IMG/VR virus record: IMGVR_UViG_3300028837_000875
Location: 24,572 to 88,571 of that record
Length of the DNA stretch: 64,000 bases
DNA from: a virus
Direction: 5' to 3' (one strand)
Shown: positions 25,973 through 34,112 of the stretch, in pieces
How the letters are laid out: every line of letters starts with the position of its first letter
Numbering within the stretch: position 1 is the stretch's first letter
Position numbers and translations under genes: made by a program
Notes under the pieces: generated by a model
Database searches by the model: none
Told to the model about the DNA's origin: nothing
What the model saw: only the letters and a program-made list of their open reading frames with translations

Positions 25973-27022
25973 ATGGTTAAGTTGAATGCAGCATTGATTG
26001 ATGAAGTCAATGAGCTTTTTGAAAGAGGCGTCATCATTGACTTGGATATTTCCTGGTGGTCAGGACAGGCGAAATTGAGAGCAGAAGATTTGGGCATCCC
26101 GAAAGATGACATCAATCTTGATTTATTCTCGCTCGGTAGGAAGCGGTTCATATCTAAGAATTGGATTGGCCGCTTTCGCAAGTATGAGCAGAAGGGACGC
26201 GCCCTTGTTGACGAATATTCTTTCAGATTCAAGAGAGGTGCAAATTCATTTGTCCCGCTCGATGCTCTTCCGGCAATGCTTGAGAGATTGAATGACTGCA
26301 AAGAGAATTTCCTCAAGGTCGTCCAAGGCTTTGCTGAGCAGTATCCAATGATAAAGAGAAAGATGATTGTGGCCTGGGGCGAAGAGGTTCCGAAAATATA
26401 CAAGCGTCTGAAATCTTTCGGAGCAAAGGTCCCGAGTGTAGAAACATTCGAGAAACGTTTCATGGAAGCAGTCAAGAACTGGTATCCGAAGGACCCAACT
26501 ATTTTCTTCAGATACACTTGGTCGTTTCATGAACTGACTTTGCCTCGGCAGTTCAAAGAGAAAGAAGTCAAGCTGAAAAGAAAGCTCAAGAAAGCGGACC
26601 TTGAAAGAGCAAAGCAAAGAGCATTGATTCAGAAATATAATGATGGCTTGCAGAATCAAGTCAGCGATTTTCTTGAGTCAGTTGTTCGCCAGCTAAGAAG
26701 CTCAACTGTTGAGCTTGCAGAAAGAGTACGCAAGCAGATAACAGACGGAAGCGTTACTGATAACAGACTTGATAGGCTCCGTGAGTTCATCGACAAATTC
26801 ACGAAGCTCAACTTTATGAATGACCGCGAGGTTGAAGTTTCTCTTCAGGACCTTAAGAAAAATCTTGAGCATACAGCAGAGGAATACAAATCTAATGAGG
26901 AGCTTGAGTCTGCTCTTCGCGGTTCGCTCGGAAAAGTAATCAAGATTGCATCGAAGAATGGCGCGGCTGTTCTTGCTTCTGCTTTCAGCAGGAAGCGCAA
27001 AGTCGTCCGTCGCAAAAAGTAA
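25973..27022 (+). CDS. DUF3150-type protein
   Basis: A 349-residue protein with ribosome site AAGGAGGAATAATA. The N-terminal pattern 'LDISWWSGQAKLRAEDLGI' followed by 'FSLGRKRFISKN' matches what I remember of DUF3150 proteins (…WSGRKKLxxEDL…LGSKKL…). The rest is helical with coiled coil (about 190-330) and it ends RKRKVVRRKK. DUF3150 function is unknown. Here it is coupled to a Ycf46-like AAA+ ATPase and DUF1257/DUF2997 proteins, suggesting a client or adaptor of the ATPase. Confidence 0.7.
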   Translation: MVKLNAALIDEVNELFERGVIIDLDISWWSGQAKLRAEDLGIPKDDINLDLFSLGRKRFISKNWIGRFRKYEQKGRALVDEYSFRFKRGANSFVPLDALPAMLERLNDCKENFLKVVQGFAEQYPMIKRKMIVAWGEEVPKIYKRLKSFGAKVPSVETFEKRFMEAVKNWYPKDPTIFFRYTWSFHELTLPRQFKEKEVKLKRKLKKADLERAKQRALIQKYNDGLQNQVSDFLESVVRQLRSSTVELAERVRKQITDGSVTDNRLDRLREFIDKFTKLNFMNDREVEVSLQDLKKNLEHTAEEYKSNEELESALRGSLGKVIKIASKNGAAVLASAFSRKRKVVRRKK

Positions 27023-27045
27023 TAAGAATTGAAAGGAGAATAGAG

Positions 27046-28593
27046 ATGGGATTTAAGACAGAAATTACCAGCCACATAGCAGCTGGCTACTCGATTCTAT
27101 ATGTGCAGAGCTATGAAGAACTCAGAGCACGCATCGTCCTTCGCGACGTTGCTGAAAAGCTCGAAAAGAAATTCTATCTTTGGTCGTCAACCATCGGCCT
27201 TTGCGCTGTAGAAGGCGACGAGCTTACAAAGATAGAAGAGACGCAAAGCCCAGAAGAATTGCTGAGTCATCTTTTCGAGAGCTTCACTGAAGAGATGGCA
27301 GTTATCGTGCTTTGCGATTTCCACGAGTTCATGGACGACCCAATGGCAAAGAGAGTCATTCGTGAACTTGGCTCTCGCTTCAAAGAGAAAGGAAACAACT
27401 TAATTTTTCTCTCGCCAATTATGAAGCTTCCTCAGGAGTTGAAGAAAGACGTGACGCTCGTTGAGTTTGACTTGCCAAACAAGGAAGAGCTTGCGAAAGT
27501 TGTTGAGGAAGTTGGCGAAGAAAACGAAGTTGAAATAAATAATGGACAGCTTGATAAAGTTCTTGAAGCTGTTCTTGGTTTGACTACGATAGAAGCGGAA
27601 AACGCTCTTGCTCTTTCAGTGTACAACCATAATGAATTCTCTCCTGCTGAGCTAATGAAAACCAAAGCAGCAACAATCAAGAAGTCAGGAATACTCGAGT
27701 ACTTCGAGTCTGATTTCACATTGGAAGATGTTGGCGGCTTTCCAGTGCTCAAGGAATGGCTGAGACTCAGAGAGCTTGCATTCACAAAGGAAGCAAGAGA
27801 ATACGGAATAGACCCGCCGAAAGGTGCGTTGCTTCTTGGCGTACCAGGCTGCGGCAAAACGCTGTTAGCGCGTGCGGTTGCCAATGCCTGGGGTATGCCA
27901 TTGCTCAAGCTCGACCTTGGCCGTGTATTCGGTTCGCTGGTAGGTCAGTCAGAAGAAAACATGAGAGCAGCGATTCAACTTGCGGAAGCAGTAGCCCCTT
28001 GCATTCTCTTTGTAGACGAAATCGAGAAAGGACTTGCAGGAGCCGGAGGCGGTGGCAAGCATGATTCAGGAGTCACGGATAGAGTGTTCGGCACATGGCT
28101 GTCCTGGATGCAAGATAAGAAGTCTCAAGTATTCGTCATTGCTACAGCGAATAATATTGAGGCTCTTCCTGCACCGCTGCTCAGAAAAGGAAGATTCGAT
28201 GAAATGTTTTTCGTCGACCTTCCAACAGAGGAAGAAAGAAAAGAGATATTCAATATTCATCTGAGCAAGCGCAACCGCAAGCCGAAAAACTTTGACTTAA
28301 ACGAGCTTGTCAGACAGACGGATAATTTCACTGGCTCTGAAATTGAGGAAGCAGTCAAGTCTGGGCTGTTCCATTCTTTCTCGGAAAATCGAGAGCTTGA
28401 GACAAAGGATATTGTTCGAGTCATTAGAGGAACGGTACCGCTAAGCAAAACAATGTCACTTCAGCTTGATGCTATTCGCAAGTGGGCTAAGGACAGAACG
28501 GTTAACGTCTCTTGCTCTGGTTCCGAAAAGAAGCTCTTGAAGAAAAAAGTTATTCGCAAAATCAAAGGCCGCGGTAACAGCTCACTCAATTAA
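27046..28593 (+). CDS. Ycf46-like AAA+ ATPase
   Basis: A 515-residue ATPase. The first 215 residues form the degenerate N-terminal domain typical of Ycf46-type proteins. Next comes a classic FtsH/Cdc48-clade AAA module with Walker A GVPGCGKT (about 265-272), Walker B ILFVDEIEKG, the ATANN sensor and the RKGRFDEMF second region with arginine fingers, then a small helical lid. It ends KKKVIRKIKG, a variant of the shared basic tag. Such ATPases remodel or unfold proteins. Ribosome site is AAAGGAGAATAGAG. Next to DUF1257 and DUF2997 genes, as with cyanobacterial ycf46/ycf35 families. Confidence 0.85.
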   Translation: MGFKTEITSHIAAGYSILYVQSYEELRARIVLRDVAEKLEKKFYLWSSTIGLCAVEGDELTKIEETQSPEELLSHLFESFTEEMAVIVLCDFHEFMDDPMAKRVIRELGSRFKEKGNNLIFLSPIMKLPQELKKDVTLVEFDLPNKEELAKVVEEVGEENEVEINNGQLDKVLEAVLGLTTIEAENALALSVYNHNEFSPAELMKTKAATIKKSGILEYFESDFTLEDVGGFPVLKEWLRLRELAFTKEAREYGIDPPKGALLLGVPGCGKTLLARAVANAWGMPLLKLDLGRVFGSLVGQSEENMRAAIQLAEAVAPCILFVDEIEKGLAGAGGGGKHDSGVTDRVFGTWLSWMQDKKSQVFVIATANNIEALPAPLLRKGRFDEMFFVDLPTEEERKEIFNIHLSKRNRKPKNFDLNELVRQTDNFTGSEIEEAVKSGLFHSFSENRELETKDIVRVIRGTVPLSKTMSLQLDAIRKWAKDRTVNVSCSGSEKKLLKKKVIRKIKGRGNSSLN

Positions 28594-28616
28594 GATAATA
28601 GAAAGAGAGGTGACAA

Positions 28617-29012
28617 ATGTCACATTGGTCAACAGTTGAAACTGAATTCACAAATGAGCAAGGATTGATTGATGCTCTTAAGGAGATGCATCCAGAACAT
28701 GAAGTAGTCAAAGGTGGCAACGTGCGCGGCTACCAAGGGACGCAGAAAGCTGATATCGTCCTGAAGGGAAAGAACATGACGCGCAGTTCTGGATTTGATA
28801 TCGGATTCAAGAAGAATGCCAATGGAATGTACTCAGAAATTTCCGATTGGTATGGACTTGATTGGCTTGGAGATAAGTCAACGTTCCAAGATAGATTGAA
28901 ACAGAGCTATGCCAAGGCAGTCGTCAAAAGGCGTGCGAAGAAATTCGGCTGGACCATCAAAGAAAAGCAGCAAGAAGATGGAACAGTCAAACTCTCTCTG
29001 ACAAAATTCTAA
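28617..29012 (+). CDS. DUF1257 (Ycf35-like) protein, copy 1
   Basis: A 131-residue protein with ribosome site AGAGAGGTGACAA. The opening MSHWSTVETEFTNEQGLIDAL and the middle VRGYQGTQKADIVLKGKN followed by FDIGFKKNANGMYSEISDWYG are the DUF1257 signature (plastid Ycf35). The family is known from cyanobacteria, plastids and phages, without assigned function. A second, diverged copy is at 29499. Confidence 0.85.
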   Translation: MSHWSTVETEFTNEQGLIDALKEMHPEHEVVKGGNVRGYQGTQKADIVLKGKNMTRSSGFDIGFKKNANGMYSEISDWYGLDWLGDKSTFQDRLKQSYAKAVVKRRAKKFGWTIKEKQQEDGTVKLSLTKF

Positions 29013-29027
29013 GAAAGGAAGTGAGCT

Positions 29028-29219
29028 GTGAGAATAAGAAAAGAAATCATCGTCACGATAGGAACAAAAGGCGAGACAAAGATTGAAGCCAAAGGTTTCA
29101 AAAACCGAGAGTGCTTGAGAGCGACTCAGCCGTTTGAGGAAGCTCTCGGTAAAATCTCCAACAGAAAAATGAAGAGACCAGTTGAGACTCAGAAGGAGAC
29201 GCAGAGCCTTGGAAACTAA
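29028..29219 (+). CDS. DUF2997-like small protein
   Basis: A 63-residue protein starting GTG after AAAGGAAGTGAGCT. The pattern 'KEIIVTIGTKGETKIEAKGFKNREC…FEEALGKI' is that of DUF2997, small proteins usually next to DUF1257. Function unknown; the pairing suggests a complex with the DUF1257 protein or the ATPase. Confidence 0.75.
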   Translation: MRIRKEIIVTIGTKGETKIEAKGFKNRECLRATQPFEEALGKISNRKMKRPVETQKETQSLGN

Positions 29220-29379
29220 AATAGAAATCATCATTGAATCAGACGGCAAAATTAAATCTTGGTGGTCACCAGAGTTCGAGGAACTCGTATCAGAAGTGGC
29301 TACTGAAAAAATAGAGAATAGAGAAGGGGGTCCCCAGCCAATCGGGGACCTGCCCTTCCATCCTGAATTTTGCGGATGA
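29209..29379 (+). CDS. Small protein possibly related to DUF2997
   Basis: A 56-residue protein. TTG 29209 follows AAGGAGACGCAGAGCC and overlaps the previous gene's end. The N-terminus (METKIEIIIESDGKIKSWW) again resembles the DUF2997 opening, so it may be a shortened duplicate. Near its 3' end the DNA makes a perfect hairpin, GGTCCCC (29329-29335) with GGGGACC (29344-29350), which may act in RNA. Confidence 0.5.
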   Translation: METKIEIIIESDGKIKSWWSPEFEELVSEVATEKIENREGGPQPIGDLPFHPEFCG

Positions 29380-29498
29380 AAGCTGGATATAGATAAATGA
29401 AGCTTCAAAAGCATTCAAGACACCGCCTCATACCCTGTAGGAGGCCGTCTAACGAAGCACCTAATGGTTCTATATGCTGGCTTTCAGGGAGGGAATAG

Positions 29499-29897
29499 AT
29501 GTCTCATTATTCAGAAGTAGATACGGCGTTCAGAGATAGAGACTGTCTCGTTGAATCTCTGCAAGAGATGGGTTATCAAGTAGAGATTCACGAAGGTGAA
29601 GGCTCTAATCTTTTTGGTTATCAAGGAGACAAGCGAGAGCAGAAAGCAAACGTAATTGTTAGGCGTCAATTTGTTGGACGCTCTTCAAATGATTTGGGCT
29701 GGAAGTGGAACGCGAATAGCGGATGCTTCACTCAGATTATTTCTGAGTTCGACCAATACACAAGCAAGCTTGACGAAGGCAAGCTAAAACAAATGTATGC
29801 TGAGAAGAAAGTGACTAAGAAAGCACGTAAGCTTGGTTACAGAATCAAGCGCAATGTTGAGGACGGAGCTGTTCAGCTTACGTTGGTGAAATACTAA
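29499..29897 (+). CDS. DUF1257 (Ycf35-like) protein, copy 2
   Basis: A 132-residue paralogue of the 28617 protein. The opening MSHYSEVDTAFRDRDCLVESL and LFGYQGDKREQKANVIVRRQ, with DLGWKWNANSGCFTQIISEF, match the family. The two copies are well diverged, so they probably form a heteromer or have separate clients. Ribosome site is AGGGAGGGAATAG. Confidence 0.85.
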   Translation: MSHYSEVDTAFRDRDCLVESLQEMGYQVEIHEGEGSNLFGYQGDKREQKANVIVRRQFVGRSSNDLGWKWNANSGCFTQIISEFDQYTSKLDEGKLKQMYAEKKVTKKARKLGYRIKRNVEDGAVQLTLVKY

Positions 29898-30115
29898 TGA
29901 ACAAAAGAGCAGAAAAAGAAAGACGACGAGAGCGAAAACAAGAACGCAAGTTCAAGCAAGAAGGAAGGAGACGTGAGCGTAGAAAAGAAGAAAGAAAAAT
30001 TGAAGAGGAATTTGTTAGCAAGCTGACCCCACAAGAGAAGGCAAGATACAAAGCACGTAAATTTGCCAAAGCTCTTGGCTGGAATGAAGAAGCTCTTGAT
30101 TCTTTGGACGTTTAG
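29897..30115 (+). CDS. Small basic coiled-coil protein
   Basis: A 72-residue protein overlapping the DUF1257 stop (TAATGA). The first 45 residues are nearly all R, K and E, a highly charged helix; the last part (ARKFAKALGWNEEALDSLDV) looks like a short domain. Translational coupling suggests it belongs to the DUF1257/ATPase module. No family recognised. Confidence 0.55.
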   Translation: MNKRAEKERRRERKQERKFKQEGRRRERRKEERKIEEEFVSKLTPQEKARYKARKFAKALGWNEEALDSLDV

Positions 30116-30116
30116 A

Positions 30117-30857
30117 ATGTATCTAACAAAAGAATTTTCTCAAAGAGAAAAGACATTGAAGAGAGCGAAGCCAAAGAATAGAATGAGCAGCGACACATCA
30201 CGAGAGAGATGGTTGTTCATAGAAAGGAGTCGGCTATTGTCAAATCGTTATTCGTATACCTTTGAGGAGGGAATGGAGAGATTAAAATCTTACGTTAGTT
30301 TTCATGCCTTCAGGTTTGGTACAATTTCAAGATTGAATGACAAGGAGGATTTTGAGTCAATCGCACATTCGGTCATCTGGAAATGCATCACAAAATACAA
30401 ACCTCAATGTCCGCTGTGTAGAAAGAAGTTCATTTCGTTTAGTGCGTATAAGAAGCACTCGCACAATCGTAGAAGAATACTCAAGCCAGTCTACAGTCTT
30501 GATTCATATATCAAGCTCAGAGTTCTTTCTGCATTTCAGTTGACAATTAAAAAGGAAATAGCTCAGAAAAGACTTCCTGAAGGTGGTGTTGGATTGCTTG
30601 AATCCGAACCGGCAAAATTGTATCAGGAGTTTGATGGCATTGAGTTGAGTGATGCGATTGATGTCATGTTGCGGGAATTTACATCAGTTGAAAGAGCTAT
30701 TGTCAGAATGCTCTGTGAGAGGTATCAAGTATCAGATATTATTACCATGCTTGAACCGCATGGAATCAATATGAGTTTTGTCAGACAGACGATTGTAAAG
30801 TTCAGGCAATACTTAACTAGTCAAAACTTTTCAAAAAATATGAGGCATACTGCTTGA
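30117..30857 (+). CDS. Sigma-factor-like protein with inserted C2H2 zinc finger
   Basis: A 246-residue protein (ATG 30117; upstream in-frame codons reach 30063). About residues 54-95 read like sigma70 region 2 (YVSFHAFRFG…LNDKEDFESIAHSVIWKCITKYKP). The pattern is interrupted by a zinc finger, CPLCRKKF…YKKHSH (C-x2-C-x12-H-x-H), then resumes (YSLDSYIKLRVLSAFQLTIKKE). The C-terminus (LREFTSVERAIVRMLCERYQ…FVRQTIVKFRQYL split by HTH turns) looks like region 4. Phage sigma-like factors redirect host polymerase to late or middle promoters. The finger inside region 2 is unusual. Assignment is by eye. Confidence 0.6.
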   Translation: MYLTKEFSQREKTLKRAKPKNRMSSDTSRERWLFIERSRLLSNRYSYTFEEGMERLKSYVSFHAFRFGTISRLNDKEDFESIAHSVIWKCITKYKPQCPLCRKKFISFSAYKKHSHNRRRILKPVYSLDSYIKLRVLSAFQLTIKKEIAQKRLPEGGVGLLESEPAKLYQEFDGIELSDAIDVMLREFTSVERAIVRMLCERYQVSDIITMLEPHGINMSFVRQTIVKFRQYLTSQNFSKNMRHTA

Positions 30858-30937
30858 GTTTGGATAGAAAGCTAATGAGAGTCGAAGTAATGTGCTTCAA
30901 CAATTTGGAAATGCTCGGAAGAGCAAGGAGGTAAGGA

Positions 30938-31765
30938 ATGAAGTTAGAGGCGATGAAGTCGTTCGCAAAGGACAACGGAATCAAGGTCAGCAAGAAGGAG
31001 ACGGAGAAATCGCTGGAACTGAAGATACGCGAGAAGTGGGAAGAGGACGGCATTGAAAACGAATGCCTCTGCCCGTCTTGCAGTGCAGAAATTCCTGACT
31101 TGAATAGCTGTCCGTTCTGCGGTTCGGTATTTGAGGAAGAGGAGAAAGAGGAGCCTCAGCCTGAGAAGGAAGAGAAGAAAGAAAGCAAAAAGAAAGCAAA
31201 GTCAAAAGGTAAAGGGAAGAAAGACAAGCCCGCAAAGAAAGAGAAGCCGGCCAAGAAAGAGAAGGCGAAGAAAGAAAAGAAGGGACCCAAGGCAGGTGGC
31301 TTGAACTTCAAAGACTGCGTCGAGCACATTTCTTCTTACGTCGAGAAAGAGGGCTACGAAGTCAGGGTAAGAGGCAACTTTACTTCTTACTTCATCGACG
31401 GCCTCCGCGTTTTCCACATCTCAAAAGCTACCAGAGCTTACTCGATGGAAATCGGTGCTCCTGGTTTCTCAATGAAGATGAAGCACGGAGAAGTCAAGAC
31501 TTTCTCTGACGAAGAAAGAGCACGCAAGCACATGGCTGGCATGTTCGGCACTCTCAAGACAACCAATCTTGACGAAGCTCTTGCAGCGGTCAAGGAAATG
31601 ACCAAGTGTGCGAGAGCATATCTGGCGAAGAACAAGAAAGAGAAGCCGACAAAGAAAGAGAAGGCAGCGAAGAAAGTCAAGAAGCCTGCGAAGAAAGCGG
31701 CCAAGAAGCCCGCAAAGAAAGTGCTCAAGAAGAAAGTCAAGAGCAGCAAGAAGAAAAAGAAGTAA
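30938..31765 (+). CDS. Zinc-ribbon protein with histone H1-like lysine tails
   Basis: A 275-residue protein with ribosome site AAGGAGGTAAGGA. A SAP-like helical N-terminus (1-35) is followed by a zinc ribbon CPSCSAEI…SCPFCG (about 46-60), a K/E-rich low-complexity linker, a globular domain (about 115-215, …YVEKEGYEVRVRGNFTSYFIDG…), and a C-terminal K/A/P-rich tail with PAKK repeats like histone H1. It could coat or organise DNA; this is inferred from composition. It is the last gene before a strong terminator. Confidence 0.6.
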   Translation: MKLEAMKSFAKDNGIKVSKKETEKSLELKIREKWEEDGIENECLCPSCSAEIPDLNSCPFCGSVFEEEEKEEPQPEKEEKKESKKKAKSKGKGKKDKPAKKEKPAKKEKAKKEKKGPKAGGLNFKDCVEHISSYVEKEGYEVRVRGNFTSYFIDGLRVFHISKATRAYSMEIGAPGFSMKMKHGEVKTFSDEERARKHMAGMFGTLKTTNLDEALAAVKEMTKCARAYLAKNKKEKPTKKEKAAKKVKKPAKKAAKKPAKKVLKKKVKSSKKKKK

Positions 31766-31788
31766 CAACCATCTCTCTATTCTCTCGG

Positions 31789-31816
31789 GGAAGCTCTGCG
31801 GAGCTTCCTTTTTTTA
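31789..31816 (+). terminator. Strong Rho-independent terminator
   Basis: Perfect 8-bp stem GGAAGCTC (31789-31796), loop TGCG, GAGCTTCC (31801-31808), followed by TTTTTTTAT counting the bases after the stem. It closes the operon that ends with the lysine-rich protein. Confidence 0.92.
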
Positions 31817-31821
31817 TGTTT

Positions 31822-31843
31822 AGTCAATGCTACTCGGATAGAT
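31822..31843 (+). promoter_or_regulatory. 22-bp motif, copy 2 (candidate phage promoter/operator)
   Basis: AGTCAA-TGC-TACTCGGATAGAT, identical to the copy at 16517 outside the three-base spacer. It lies six bases after a terminator and upstream of the nucleotide-metabolism operon. A TATAAA occurs at 31847-31852, just downstream, with no good -35. Confidence 0.6.
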
Positions 31844-31882
31844 AGATATAAAGAGAATTCAATTAAGCAGTAGGAGCAGTTG

Positions 31883-33187
31883 ATGAAGGACAATCTGGTT
31901 ATCGGTGGAGGCATATCAGGCCTCATTTTTTGCTATTACAATCCTGAGTTTTATTTGATTACAGATTCTCTTGGAGGCTTGCTCAAACAAGAGGGTAAAT
32001 TTGGAGTAATGACTTTATGGGATACTCCAGAAACTCGAAAGCTCTTAAAAGATTTAGATATTGAAGTCAAGCCGTACAAGGCAGAGATTAGATATTTCTT
32101 CAATGGTAAAATTTATGAAGTGGCTCCTGACGTTTTGCGTCGTGAATACATTCAAAAAAAGATGGGGCAGCTTGCACACAAAATTGACTTTGCAGATTTG
32201 GCTTTGTCTACTGACGAGACGAATTATATTCCTGCTCTCAAAGTTGACTTTGATGTGCTCATGGAAAAGTTGCTGCACGAAGTTGAGAGCCGAAAGAATT
32301 ATATGATAGCTACAATTTCAGAAATTCGAGATGATTCAATTACTCTTTATGATATGAAGAGTCCTTCAAGAATAATGAAATATAAAACGCTTGTCTCTAC
32401 TATCCCAGCATTTCTATTTTGGTTGATGTGGAAAGGACGAGAGTGCAGAGAAGTTTGTGTTCCAGGAGAATTTGCTTTCAGTCCAACTACTACAGTTTCT
32501 ATGAAAGCTCCTCATAAAAATTTGATTTCACTCTTTGATGAAATGAACGGAATGATTCCAGCGTATATCTATTATCTTGATAACTCAAGATTTCATAGAT
32601 TCTCGCACAGCTCTCAAGGCTGTTACGCTTTTCAGTTTGCAGGAGAGATTTCAAAGGAAGAGATTGCAATATATCTTGAAGTAGATGAATCTGATTTAGA
32701 ATATCGAGTCGAGAAGATAGGGCAGTTCGTTACGCACAAGGGTAACATTCCTCCACGCAATATTATGTTTCTTGGAAGGCATGCGCAATGGGATTATAAA
32801 GTTAAGGTCCAGGACATTGTGCGTGTCTCTCGATTCTCTAAGTTCATGCTTGCTGATATGAGGAGCAGGCAATCAAGATTCAATAAGAACTTTATGGACT
32901 TCAATTCGCTGAGCTTTGAAGATAGACAGCGATTGACTGAGAAGTGGATTCTGTATGTGCAGGCAGAGTTGACCGAACTCTTGGACGAAACAAACTGGAA
33001 GTTGCATCGGCCTGGAAAGGAGATTGAAAAGAGCAAGATATTAAATGAGTGGATTGATTCTTTGAAGTTTTTATTAGGTATTGCAGATATTTGGGGCTTT
33101 GACAATGCGGAGATATTCAAGGCGTTCCACGATAAGAGCGACTTTGTTGAGAAACGTTTTCAGGAGGAAGAGAAGAATGGGAAATGA
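31883..33187 (+). CDS. FAD-dependent oxidoreductase
   Basis: A 434-residue flavoprotein. The N-terminal dinucleotide fold has VIGGGISGLIF (GxGxxG), a second segment (DSLGGLLKQEGKFGVMTLWD) and a FAD-type C-terminal region (PRNIMFLGRHAQWDYKVKVQD). The layout resembles NAD(P)-binding amine-oxidase or UDP-galactopyranose mutase-like enzymes. Start ATG 31883 is six bases from TAGGAG; TTG 31880 is too close. It directly precedes a flavin-dependent thymidylate synthase, so it may take part in pyrimidine or base modification chemistry; the substrate is unknown. Confidence 0.7.
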   Translation: MKDNLVIGGGISGLIFCYYNPEFYLITDSLGGLLKQEGKFGVMTLWDTPETRKLLKDLDIEVKPYKAEIRYFFNGKIYEVAPDVLRREYIQKKMGQLAHKIDFADLALSTDETNYIPALKVDFDVLMEKLLHEVESRKNYMIATISEIRDDSITLYDMKSPSRIMKYKTLVSTIPAFLFWLMWKGRECREVCVPGEFAFSPTTTVSMKAPHKNLISLFDEMNGMIPAYIYYLDNSRFHRFSHSSQGCYAFQFAGEISKEEIAIYLEVDESDLEYRVEKIGQFVTHKGNIPPRNIMFLGRHAQWDYKVKVQDIVRVSRFSKFMLADMRSRQSRFNKNFMDFNSLSFEDRQRLTEKWILYVQAELTELLDETNWKLHRPGKEIEKSKILNEWIDSLKFLLGIADIWGFDNAEIFKAFHDKSDFVEKRFQEEEKNGK

Positions 33188-34112
33188 GTTTGAGTCAATC
33201 ACAGAGTTCCATGGCAAGAAAATGTTGAATGCATTTCATAAAGGAGAGAAGCCGAAAACAGATTTCAAAGATTCTTCGGATTCTGTTAGAGTTGCTTTGC
33301 TTAATTATTCTCCAAGTGTATACGAGGACATGTTCTGGTTCATCATGGGCTCGTATGGAAACGAAGCCAACAAGAGAAAGCAGTTCACTCCTTCAGAGGA
33401 AGATATTGAAAAGGTTATTGAAGCTTGCTTGAATCGTGAAGCAATGCCGTTAGCTCTTGAAATTCCGAAGTTTACTTTCGTAATATGGGGCATTGATAGA
33501 ATCATCACTCACCAGATAGTCAGAAACAGAATTGGTGTTGTGTATTCTCAACACTGTACGGGAGACAATGACATACGTCATGTAGATTTTCTCCTGCCAC
33601 ATCGAATGATAGGAGCAAACACAGAGGACGAAGTAGATTTCAGGATGCGAGTGAAGGAATGGCATAGAGTTGGCAAGGCACTCTACGCAGAAGGCATTGA
33701 CGTCCATGGATATTCCATGCAGGACATGAGGCACATGATGCCGCAGGACGTGGATACGTACGTAATGATGAGTTGTAATTACATGATGCTTCAGAACTTT
33801 GTCGGCCGGCGTCTCTGCTCAAATGAGACGATGCAGATTCAGCGAGTAGCAGAATTGATTAAAGAGGAAGTGACAAAGGTCTATCCGTTTCTTGGTCGTC
33901 ATCTAATGAGCAATTGCGATAGAGCAAAGAGATGTCACTTCAAGAAGAATGGAACAATCTTTGGAGGTTCTGTTTATTATCCTTGCGGCAAGTATCCATG
34001 GAGCAGCAAAGAAGCTCCTGACCCGGAGGCATTCATTCACCCTATGACTTCAGAAGAAATCAGACAGGTAGAGAATCCGGCTTACAGACATTTAGAATCT
34101 GAGCAGGATTAG
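33177..34112 (+). CDS. thyX: Flavin-dependent thymidylate synthase
   Basis: A 311-residue ThyX-like enzyme, which makes dTMP from dUMP with FAD, NADPH and methylene-tetrahydrofolate. The core has HQIVRNRIGVVYSQHC, a divergent form of the RHRxxSxxxxxSxR motif, and RRLCSNETMQIQRVAELI like the family's 'LCxxAQxEIR' helix. A C-terminal extension has Cys pairs (SNCDRAKRCHFKK, YYPCGKYPW). Start ATG 33177 follows AGGAGGAAGAGAAG and overlaps the flavoprotein gene. The changed ThyX motif (N for H, V for S) may affect dUMP binding. Confidence 0.75.
   Translation: MGNEFESITEFHGKKMLNAFHKGEKPKTDFKDSSDSVRVALLNYSPSVYEDMFWFIMGSYGNEANKRKQFTPSEEDIEKVIEACLNREAMPLALEIPKFTFVIWGIDRIITHQIVRNRIGVVYSQHCTGDNDIRHVDFLLPHRMIGANTEDEVDFRMRVKEWHRVGKALYAEGIDVHGYSMQDMRHMMPQDVDTYVMMSCNYMMLQNFVGRRLCSNETMQIQRVAELIKEEVTKVYPFLGRHLMSNCDRAKRCHFKKNGTIFGGSVYYPCGKYPWSSKEAPDPEAFIHPMTSEEIRQVENPAYRHLESEQD

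Noticed and set aside
25510-25980. Frame of 156 codons overlapping the 25560 gene
   Set aside because: Poor ribosome site and protein character; the 25560 frame has an ideal site and the shared basic tag.
29397-29498. 33-codon frame between the DUF2997-like and second DUF1257 genes
   Set aside because: No ribosome site; unconvincing peptide.
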